From NCBI GenBank assembly GCA_016195405.1, contig JACPZP010000008.1:62001-126000 (forward strand): a stretch of 64,000 nucleotides of DNA, read 5' to 3'. Numbering within the stretch: position 1 is the first letter of the stretch; every line of letters begins with the position of its first letter. The notes beneath the pieces were generated by a model. It ran no database searches and was not told where the DNA came from. It saw only the letters and a program-made list of their open reading frames with translations. The position numbers and the translations under genes were made by a program. Below, piece after piece: positions 53,510-64,000 of this stretch. Source of the stretch: Planctomycetota bacterium (GTDB lineage: Bacteria > Planctomycetota > Planctomycetia > Gemmatales > Gemmataceae).

Positions 53510-54595
53510 ATGGTGGAAAAGGTGGTCATCATCGGCTCGGGGCCGGCGGGGTGGACGGCGGCGATTTATGCGGCTCGGGCGAATCTGAAGCCGCTCGTCT
53601 TCGAAGGGTCAGCCACCTGGGAGCCCAATCGACTCAACGGCACGACGCCCTTGGGCCAGCTTAATCTGACCACCGAGGTCGAGAACTTCCCGGGGTGGCC
53701 ACACGTCGATGCCGCGGCGCTGGCTCATTTCGCCAAATCGGGATTGCCGGAAGACCGTTACGCCGCTCTGTCGCATCTCTACGAAGGCAAACGCGCGCAT
53801 CCAGGCCACCGCGCCGTCTTCGGGCCGGAATTGATGGAGTTCATGCGGCAGCAAGCGGTGATCTTCGGCACGCGCATCGTCACCGACGACATCGTGAAAG
53901 TCGATTTCCAACGCCATCCGTTTGTTCTACATAGCCGCGAGGGGGAAACGGTCGAAACGCAGACCGTCATTCTCGCCACAGGGGCGCGTGCGAATTATCT
54001 GGGGCTTCCCTCGGAAGATCGCTTCAAGAACAACGGCGTCTCGGCTTGTGCTGTTTGCGACGGCGCGTTGCCGCGTTTTCGCAACAAGCCGCTGGTGGTG
54101 ATCGGCGGCGGTGACTCGGCCGTGGAAGAGGGGACGTACCTCACCAAGTTCGCCAGCACCGTTTACTTGGTCCATCGCCGCAACGAGCTACGCGCCAGCA
54201 AGATCATGCAGGAACGTGCTCTTTCCAATCCGAAGATTACCATGAAATGGAACCGCGCGTTGGATGAAGTTCTCGGCACCGAAAACGACGGCGTCACCGC
54301 GGCAAGACTTAAGAGCACCGTCGATGTTGCTACCGAAGAACTGCCGGTAGCCGGCGTTTTCCTCGCCATCGGGCACACGCCAAACACCGATTTCCTGAAG
54401 GGCCAGGTGAAGACGCATCCCAGCGGCTACGTTGTCTGGACGACGCCGCAACGGACCAACACGAGCGTGCCCGGAGTCTTCGCAGCGGGCGACGTGGCCG
54501 ACAGCTATTACAAGCAAGCCGTCACCGCCGCGGGAACCGGCTGCATGGCGGCCTTGGACGCGGAGCGCTGGCTGGCGGAGAAGGGACATCATTGA
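53510..54595 (+). CDS. trxB: thioredoxin reductase with an inserted segment
   Basis: 361 residues versus about 315-320 usually. FAD site [20 protein letters not shown], redox pair C180-C183 ([11 protein letters not shown]), NADP site [20 protein letters not shown] with [11 protein letters not shown], and the C-terminal [20 protein letters not shown]. An extra stretch of about 35 residues (near 78-110, [18 protein letters not shown]...) lies before the usual EFMRQQA segment. It reduces thioredoxin in the cytoplasm. The 3' end overlaps the convergent BON-like gene by 7 nt. Confidence 0.95.
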   Translation: MVEKVVIIGSGPAGWTAAIYAARANLKPLVFEGSATWEPNRLNGTTPLGQLNLTTEVENFPGWPHVDAAALAHFAKSGLPEDRYAALSHLYEGKRAHPGHRAVFGPELMEFMRQQAVIFGTRIVTDDIVKVDFQRHPFVLHSREGETVETQTVILATGARANYLGLPSEDRFKNNGVSACAVCDGALPRFRNKPLVVIGGGDSAVEEGTYLTKFASTVYLVHRRNELRASKIMQERALSNPKITMKWNRALDEVLGTENDGVTAARLKSTVDVATEELPVAGVFLAIGHTPNTDFLKGQVKTHPSGYVVWTTPQRTNTSVPGVFAAGDVADSYYKQAVTAAGTGCMAALDAERWLAEKGHH

Positions 54596-55161
54596 TGTGT
54601 CTTGGGCAACACGATCGTGCCGAAGAGCGGCAGACGGCGCGTCGGCGTTTCCGTGTTGGCGGCGGGTGATGCGTTGACTGTCAACGGCTCGATCGGTTCC
54701 AACTCGCGAACCAACTCGACACCGGGCTTAACAAGCGGTCGAGGATTTCCGGGCGTTCGAGGCGCCGGCGACTCAAACGGTGTGGATCGGTCCGGAAGAA
54801 ACTGTGGAAGCGGCGTTTGCGGGCTCGTTGGCTGCATCAAGGGCGTAAGCGGCTCTTCGTCGGTCACGTAAAGGCGATTGCGCACGTCCACTAGTTCAAT
54901 CATGGCGCGCAAGCGCTGTTCGGCGCGCGCGGCGAACTCCGCCGTCGGCACCGGCCCCCATAAAAACGCGACGCCTTCCACGACGTTCACTCCGAGATTC
55001 ACTGACGCCAAAAGAGGATCGTCATGGAGCATTTTGCGGGCTTGGATCGTTTGCCTGAAATCGCGACTTGGCCCATCAGCCGTCGTGCCAGCATTCGCCC
55101 AAGGCATCGCACAACTGAAGCAAACAACAACGGCGAGACCACGGATGGTTTTCAGTGACAT
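54589..55161 (-). CDS. exported BON-domain-like protein
   Basis: Start at 55161 ([13 protein letters not shown]...) with a clear signal peptide ending near ANAG; the frame stays open to 55239 without support. 190 residues. About 30-95 resemble a BON domain ([40 protein letters not shown]), a small alpha/beta module that binds phospholipid or protein. The rest is Pro/Thr-rich and disordered ([20 protein letters not shown]). Expected in the periplasm. The 187 nt between it and lpdA show nothing. Confidence 0.72.
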   Translation of the reverse strand: MSLKTIRGLAVVVCFSCAMPWANAGTTADGPSRDFRQTIQARKMLHDDPLLASVNLGVNVVEGVAFLWGPVPTAEFAARAEQRLRAMIELVDVRNRLYVTDEEPLTPLMQPTSPQTPLPQFLPDRSTPFESPAPRTPGNPRPLVKPGVELVRELEPIEPLTVNASPAANTETPTRRLPLFGTIVLPKTHQ

Positions 55162-55348
55162 GAATGCTACTCGAGAGTGGCAAACATGCGTCCTGCAAGG
55201 ATAACTAAAGGCGACTTCAGATGTGATTTGTCGCCTCATCTATTCTTGCGGGGATTTCGTCGGGGCGAAGGCGAACTTCACGAAAAGCCGCGAAAACTGC
55301 CGGAATCTCGGCAAAATGGACCGATCTTGAGCCATTTGCCATTCCGCG

Positions 55349-56746
<1,398 letters not shown>

Positions 56747-56817
56747 CGGATAATCCTCGATGGTCGATTTCAACAGCGGTAGAATGCATTCATATTATGG
56801 TCACTGAGGGAACGCAC

Positions 56818-57561
56818 ATGGCAACAGCCGTGAAAAAAGTGTCAGGAGCTGACGTACCGCGCGGCTTGCGGAAGCAACGGAATCGTGTTAGCAGTTTTCG
56901 CGATTGGGGCCTCATTCGCATTCCGAAGGAAGCCCACACGTTGGAAGGCTTTCGTCGATGGGCTCTATCAAATGAAGTGCCGGACAAGATGCCCGTCATG
57001 TTTCTGCGCGGGGAGGTGTACATCGATATGGGTAAGGAGGAGATTCGGGCGCACGCGGCTGTGAAAACGGAAATCGCGGGCGTCATGTATAACCTGAACG
57101 CCAAAGAAGACTTCGGGGAGATCTATATCAACGGCGTCTTGGTGACCAATGTCTCGGCCCAGGTTTCCACCAACCCTGATTTTGTCGGGATTTTCTGGGA
57201 GAGTCTTGAATCGGGCAAGGTTCGCTACGTGACCAACAAGAAGGGCCAGGAGATGGAGATTGAGGGCTCGCCGGACTGGGTCATGGAGATTATCAGTGAA
57301 AGCTCGGTGTTCAAGGACAAGCAAAAGCTGCGGAAAGCATATCACGAAGCTGGCATTCGCGAGTACTGGCTGGTCGATGCTCGTGGTTCCGAAATTGAAT
57401 TTCAGATTCTTGAGTGGCACGAATCCGGCTTTGTCCCGGTAACGGCCAAGAAAGGCTGGCTCGCATCGATGCAATTTCGGCACCAATTCAAGCTGACGCG
57501 TCGTCGTAATCGCCGCGGAGCGTGGAAATACAGACTCGCAATCAAGGGGATGAGCCGATAG
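56818..57561 (+). CDS. Uma2 family (DUF820) putative nuclease
   Basis: 247 residues from the ATG at 56818, which has GAGGGA upstream; 56797 is an alternative. The Uma2 core is a restriction-endonuclease-like fold: PDFVGIFWES, SPDWVMEIISESSVFKDKQK and AYHEAGIREYWLVDARGSE, where D, E and K side chains form a PD-(D/E)XK-type site. These proteins are very numerous in cyanobacteria and planctomycetes; the biological role is not known. It is divergent from lpdA and interrupts the lpd-suc region. Confidence 0.88.
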   Translation: MATAVKKVSGADVPRGLRKQRNRVSSFRDWGLIRIPKEAHTLEGFRRWALSNEVPDKMPVMFLRGEVYIDMGKEEIRAHAAVKTEIAGVMYNLNAKEDFGEIYINGVLVTNVSAQVSTNPDFVGIFWESLESGKVRYVTNKKGQEMEIEGSPDWVMEIISESSVFKDKQKLRKAYHEAGIREYWLVDARGSEIEFQILEWHESGFVPVTAKKGWLASMQFRHQFKLTRRRNRRGAWKYRLAIKGMSR

Positions 57562-57586
57562 CGTGTCCCTTCGAGGTTAGTCGCCA

Positions 57587-58492
57587 ATGATCCGCACAAC
57601 CTTTTGTCTCTGGCCTTATTGGTGGCGAGCAACCATTCCGGTATGCATACCGTTCATGCTCTTGATTTTTCCGGAGGCCTTAGGCACATCTCTCATTGCA
57701 TTTAGCGTGGTTGCAATTCGCTATTACTTAGCGTGGCGATCGGGTCGGCCACTTGCATGGCTGTGGCATCTAACGAGACGTGTTAAGCGGTTCCACACTT
57801 TGAACTACCGAAACATTGTCTTGCACTACGAGCCGGCATTGGAGCGCCGGTGCGACATCTCCGCGTTCCTACGGTGTTGCAAGGTCGAGCTTGATCGCTT
57901 GACGACTCATTTTGGCCGTCCGCTGCGTGGTCGGGTAGTCGTTTACTATTTCGCCCGACATGAAGACATTGGTAGCATTTTTGGACACGGGTACGGGGGC
58001 TGGGCACTCTGGCATTCAAACGCCATTGTCGTGGCCGATGACAATTATCTTCTGGAATCTGTGCGTCACGAATTTGGGCATCTATTCTCAAATCGCCTAA
58101 ATCCAAATCTGCCTCCTCCACTTTTCAGCGAAGGGCTCTGCGTTTGGCTGCAACAAACCGAATGGGGGCTCCCCATCGATACGGCGGTCCGGCGACTCTT
58201 GAAGGACCGAAAACTGACTTTGCCGTTGATGCTCAATCCCAAGTTCTTTTTCGATGAAGCGAACCGAATTACTTGTTACGCGATCTCCGGAAGCTTTAGC
58301 GGCTTCCTTATTCGCCGTCACGGATGGCAAACGTTTTGCTCTTTTTTTCGCACTTCTCACCGTCTCCGCTTCAAGAGAACTTTCAAGAAATCCTTCGGCG
58401 TGAGCTTGGAAAAAGCAGAGTGGCAATGGCGAAGCGAGCTTGCTGTCATGGAGATCTTGAATCGGAGGCTCGGAAGAAGCCTAGCGTCCTGA
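57587..58492 (+). CDS. putative membrane-anchored gluzincin metalloprotease
   Basis: 301 residues. One or two membrane helices at about 12-50 (PVCIPFMLLIFPEALGTSLI), then a soluble domain with HEFGHLFS and, downstream, SEGLCVWLQQTEWG. HEFGH plus a later glutamate in a helix is the zinc pattern of peptidase-MA-like gluzincins. I cannot name a family. GC content looks lower than in the neighbours, with more AT-rich codons, which suggests transfer. It follows Uma2 by 25 nt and may be in the same transcript; it converges on sucB. Confidence 0.7.
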   Translation: MIRTTFCLWPYWWRATIPVCIPFMLLIFPEALGTSLIAFSVVAIRYYLAWRSGRPLAWLWHLTRRVKRFHTLNYRNIVLHYEPALERRCDISAFLRCCKVELDRLTTHFGRPLRGRVVVYYFARHEDIGSIFGHGYGGWALWHSNAIVVADDNYLLESVRHEFGHLFSNRLNPNLPPPLFSEGLCVWLQQTEWGLPIDTAVRRLLKDRKLTLPLMLNPKFFFDEANRITCYAISGSFSGFLIRRHGWQTFCSFFRTSHRLRFKRTFKKSFGVSLEKAEWQWRSELAVMEILNRRLGRSLAS

Positions 58493-58512
58493 GCGAATAC
58501 CCGTTCGACGAG

Positions 58513-59733
58513 CTAAACTTCCAGCAGCATCCGCGCCGGATTCTCCAAGCATTCCTTGACGCGCACCAAGAACAGCACCGCTTCGCGGCCGTCGATGAGG
58601 CGGTGATCGTACGTCAGCGCCAGGTACATCATGGGACGAATGACGATCTGTTCGTCGCGGACGACGGGTCGTTTCTGAACGGCGTGCATGCCGAGGATCG
58701 CGCTTTGTGGCGGATTGAGGATGGGGGTCGAGAGCATCGAGCCGAAGGTGCCGCCGTTCGTGATGGTGAAGGTGCCGCCTTGCAGGTCGGTCAGGCTGAT
58801 CTTGCCGTCACGCGCTTTGGCGGCTAGGGCGGCGATCTCTTTCTCGATCTGCGCGAAGTTCTTGCGATCCGCGTCGCGCAACACCGGAACCATGAGGCCC
58901 TTCTCCGTGCTGACGGCGACGCCGATGTCGTAGAAATTCTGAAAGACGATGTCGGAACCGTCGATGCGGGCGTTGGCAAGTGGATGAGTCTTGAGCGCTT
59001 CGACACAGGCTTTGACGAAAAACGACATGAAGCCCAGGCCGACGCCGTGCTTCTCCTTGAAGCGCTCCTTGTGGCGCTGGCGCAATTCGCTGATCGCCGA
59101 CATGTCGGCTTCGTTGAAAGTGGTAAGGCTCGCCGTCGATTTCTGCGAAGCCAAGAGCCGCTCGGCGATGCGTTGCCGGATCGCGCTCATCCGCTGCCGA
59201 GTCTCGCGGCTTGCCGATTCGGTCCGGCTGGCCGTTTCGCGCTCGCTGGCTGTCTGCGGCGATGCGGCCTCTGCCGGGGAAGCCGCAAGCGGCTGGCTGA
59301 GGCGCTCCTGCACGTCGCTTTTCAGAATGACGCCGCCGCGACCCGATCCGGACAACTGAGCGACATCCAGTTTCTCCTCGCCGGCCAACCGCCGCGCGGC
59401 CGGCGACAAGGTAGGAGCGCTTTTTTGGCCGTCCGCTTGGGCCGGCTCCGGCTTTTCGGGCGCTGGTTTTTGGGCAGGAGCTTCGGACGCTCGGGCCGTT
59501 GACGCTTCGATCGTTGCGACCACCGCCCCGATCGCAACCGTCTTCCCCTCGCCCACGCTGATGCGCAGCACGCCCGCCGCCGGCGCGGGGATCTCCTGCG
59601 TCGCCTTTTCGGTCTCCAACTCGAGGATGGGCTCATCCAGGCGAACTGTGGCGCCGTCTTTCTTAAGCCAGCGCGCGATCGTGCCTTCCGTGATCGACTC
59701 GCCTACCGAGGGAACCTTGACGTCAATGGCCAT
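58513..59733 (-). CDS. sucB: 2-oxoglutarate dehydrogenase E2, dihydrolipoyllysine succinyltransferase
   Basis: 406 residues. Lipoyl domain with Lys43 in ETEKATQEI, a Pro/Ala linker, the peripheral subunit-binding domain ([20 protein letters not shown]), and the catalytic domain with [20 protein letters not shown] and [16 protein letters not shown] (active-site His). The [16 protein letters not shown] start is typical of SucB rather than pyruvate E2. It follows sucA by 24 nt, with a family A repeat at the junction. Confidence 0.96.
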   Translation of the reverse strand: MAIDVKVPSVGESITEGTIARWLKKDGATVRLDEPILELETEKATQEIPAPAAGVLRISVGEGKTVAIGAVVATIEASTARASEAPAQKPAPEKPEPAQADGQKSAPTLSPAARRLAGEEKLDVAQLSGSGRGGVILKSDVQERLSQPLAASPAEAASPQTASERETASRTESASRETRQRMSAIRQRIAERLLASQKSTASLTTFNEADMSAISELRQRHKERFKEKHGVGLGFMSFFVKACVEALKTHPLANARIDGSDIVFQNFYDIGVAVSTEKGLMVPVLRDADRKNFAQIEKEIAALAAKARDGKISLTDLQGGTFTITNGGTFGSMLSTPILNPPQSAILGMHAVQKRPVVRDEQIVIRPMMYLALTYDHRLIDGREAVLFLVRVKECLENPARMLLEV

Positions 59734-59757
59734 AGTGATGATCCCACGCGCCGCCGT

Positions 59758-62625
<2,868 letters not shown>

Positions 62626-62635
62626 GATCGCTCAC

Positions 62636-62714
62636 TTTGGAGTGCGGCGCTTTTCCGCCGCTTTGGTTTTTTCTTCCTCAGAAGAAAAGCGGCGATGAAG
62701 CGCCGCAATCCAAA
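62636..62714. repeat. family D palindrome
   Basis: TTTGGAGTGCGGCGCTTTTC...GAAGCGCCGCAATCCAAA, upstream of sucA. Related to 22747-22888 but without the nested element. The rest of the gap to 62843 shows no gene. Confidence 0.85.
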
Positions 62715-62843
62715 GTAACTCCATTGTTATTGTAGAATATGTAAAGTCGCCTTTGGTGTGCGGCTGAGCTGCAAATCGCCGAGATGGGGACTCTGTCGTG
62801 TTAGCTTGTGAAGGTTGATGCGAACGTATTGGAAGTTGGTTTG

Positions 62844-63245
62844 TTAAAACAAGGTATTGAACCCGGCAGCCTGGAAGTGTTTGTCGTTCGTAAAAGCCTC
62901 GGTGATGCCCAATCGGCGCATCACTACGAAGGAAACGTGATCGACGATTCCGGCCTGGGCCGCCTCGCCACGCTCGTAGGCCGCCCATGCTTCATTCCAA
63001 TCTTCCTCATTCGGCACAATCAATTCGTTGCGAAGTTCCAGCGTTTGCCGCAGTGCACACACATCGCTCCGAAAAGTGCGCCGGGCTGCCGTATTTCCGC
63101 ACTCCAGAAGAATGAACGTGGTCGTGAGCACGGATGTACGTTGGGCGACCATCCGCTGGTACGCCGCTTCCGCAAGACCATGCCACTGGTCGCCCGTGTC
63201 CCACTGAGCGATCAGTCCCACAGTGTCGAGAAAGACGACGCTCAT
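62844..63245 (-). CDS. PIN-domain (VapC-like) ribonuclease toxin
   Basis: 133 residues with the PIN acidic set: FLDTVGLIAQWD (Asp7), LLECGNTAARR (Glu near 48), GIVDHVSFVVMRRLG (Asp near 102) and AFTNDKHFQAAGF (Asp near 120). VapC toxins are Mg-dependent RNases that cut tRNA or rRNA. The ATG overlaps the antitoxin stop by four bases. All four acids are present, so it is likely active. Confidence 0.88.
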   Translation of the reverse strand: MSVVFLDTVGLIAQWDTGDQWHGLAEAAYQRMVAQRTSVLTTTFILLECGNTAARRTFRSDVCALRQTLELRNELIVPNEEDWNEAWAAYERGEAAQAGIVDHVSFVVMRRLGITEAFTNDKHFQAAGFNTLF

Positions 63246-63451
63246 GGTTGATGCTCGTTGTGACGCTCGGCAAGGTCGTGTTCACCTGAACTGTGACGTC
63301 TGCCGAGGATCGCGTACACGTCATCGAGGGTCGGAACTCTGTGAGCTTCTCTCACCTGGCGAATCTCGATCTCGACTTCGCAGGGATCGGGAAATTCCAC
63401 CTTTTCGGTCGGACGAAAAACGCCGTTCTCAAAGACTGCTCGAATGGTCAT
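63242..63451 (-). CDS. AF2212-like (DUF104) antitoxin
   Basis: 69 residues: TIRAVFENGVFRPTEKVEFP is the hallmark start of the AF2212/DUF104 antitoxin family, which pairs with PIN toxins, as here. The C-terminal part (DDVYAILGRRHSSGEHDLAE) would wrap the toxin. It is upstream of and overlaps the toxin gene, the usual order. It probably represses its own promoter. Confidence 0.85.
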   Translation of the reverse strand: MTIRAVFENGVFRPTEKVEFPDPCEVEIEIRQVREAHRVPTLDDVYAILGRRHSSGEHDLAERHNEHQP

Positions 63452-63500
63452 GATTGACCCTCCTTTGCCTTCATCTTACCCATTCGGGAGCCAGGTTTCG

Positions 63501-63558
63501 TTTCATGAACGAATCATTCGTTTCAGGACCTGCCTGTGTGTTCGCATTAAATGAAAAA
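63501..63558. repeat. solo copy of the element nested in family D
   Basis: TTTCATGAACGAATCATTCG...GCATTAAATGAA. It closely matches 22797-22853 and shows that the nested element moves independently of the outer palindrome. Confidence 0.8.
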
Positions 63559-63595
63559 ACCAAACGCATCCGTGCGATGTCACCGTTCTTATGCG

Positions 63596-64000
63596 CTACG
63601 AGCGTGCAACCAACTTCTCGAACTTCCGTAGGCCCTTTTCGTACGCCGCACGCCATTCGGTCACGGGCGACACCGTGCCGCGAAATTTCACCATCTGCGC
63701 GACCGCGTCGGCGACGGTGAAATCCGCCCCTTCTTTATTCTCGCGGCGACGAACCGTCTCCAGACCAGCCAACGCGGTGACAGCGGCGCCGAGCGCCGGG
63801 CCCTCGTCCGATTGCAAGAGTTCCAGCGGGCGACCCAGCATACTCGCTAGGATTTCACAAATGAGACGGTTGCGCGCGATTCCGCCGGAGACCGAAATAC
63901 GCGTGATCTGCTGGCCCGCGCTTTCATGTTGCCGCACACCCAGGGCGACCAAATAGCCGAGCGCTTCCAACGCGGCCCGGAACTTCTTGCCCGCTTGTTT
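63596..64000 (-). CDS. FGGY-family carbohydrate kinase, C-terminal part (5' end outside window)
   Basis: The frame is open to the right edge; 134 residues are visible. ITRISVSGGIARNRLICEIL, ASMLGRPLELLQSDEGPALG and AAVTALAG match the C-terminal ATPase lobe of xylulokinase-like FGGY kinases (the SGG adenine-binding loop and the EGPALGAA helix). Xylulokinase is the most likely member, but glycerol or ribulose kinase cannot be excluded without the N-terminus. Stop at 63596. Confidence 0.85.
   Translation of the reverse strand, partial: KQAGKKFRAALEALGYLVALGVRQHESAGQQITRISVSGGIARNRLICEILASMLGRPLELLQSDEGPALGAAVTALAGLETVRRRENKEGADFTVADAVAQMVKFRGTVSPVTEWRAAYEKGLRKFEKLVARS

Overview
The window looks like chromosomal DNA from a planctomycete, most likely of the Gemmata/Gemmatales type. 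The grounds are GC-rich coding, S9 and tricorn-type periplasmic proteases, PQQ and WD40 beta-propeller proteins, a DUF1015 protein, and many small palindromic intergenic repeats. This placement is inference from gene content; no rRNA or tRNA gene was seen.

Layout. 1-12,760 is a mixed block: an S9 peptidase fused in frame to a PQQ propeller (runs off the left edge), two YkgJ cysteine-cluster proteins, two GT2 glycosyltransferases, a di-haem cytochrome, an uncharacterised protein with an in-frame TGA, YggS/DUF167, DUF1015, a LuxR-type regulator, an NTF2-like protein and ScpB. 12,873-21,899 is the complex I membrane arm nuoHJKLMN (no nuoI) plus a coupled unknown gene, followed by TatD. 23,078-30,879 is an ArsR-DabA-DabB type inorganic-carbon accumulation operon with an extra ND4-like subunit and a ceramidase-like gene at its end. 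31,124-38,915 holds a secreted Gfo/Idh/MocA protein, an extremely Cys-rich exported protein, nadD-purN and a tricorn protease. 39,110-42,304 is a three-gene 4-hydroxyproline catabolic operon. 42,314-51,806 holds two paralogous small membrane proteins, glgC, a two-domain protein with an in-frame TGA that I read as a candidate selenoprotein, treZ, a LolA-like exported protein between two direct repeats, and a divergent argG. 51,996-64,000 holds purB, trxB, a BON-like protein, lpdA, Uma2 and a small metalloprotease, sucB-sucA, a VapC-type toxin-antitoxin pair and the end of a sugar kinase (runs off the right edge).

Two themes stand out. First, palindromic repeats of several families (A to H here, plus singletons) do not only sit between genes. 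Copies supply start-proximal codons (nuoJ), stop codons or C-terminal tails (sucA, the DapA-like gene, the gene after nuoN, a YkgJ gene) and a linker that joins two genes (S9-PQQ). Second, two genes are interrupted by a single in-frame TGA with convincing coding sequence beyond it. At 46,538-46,540 the TGA follows a Cys codon and is followed 15 nt later by a GGUCC-GGUCC-GGACC hairpin resembling a bacterial SECIS element. This is the best candidate in the window for something undescribed.

Metabolically the window suggests an aerobic heterotroph: complex I, a 2-oxoglutarate dehydrogenase complex with lpdA nearby, hydroxyproline use, glycogen and trehalose metabolism, purine and arginine synthesis genes, and an energy-coupled CO2/bicarbonate accumulation module.
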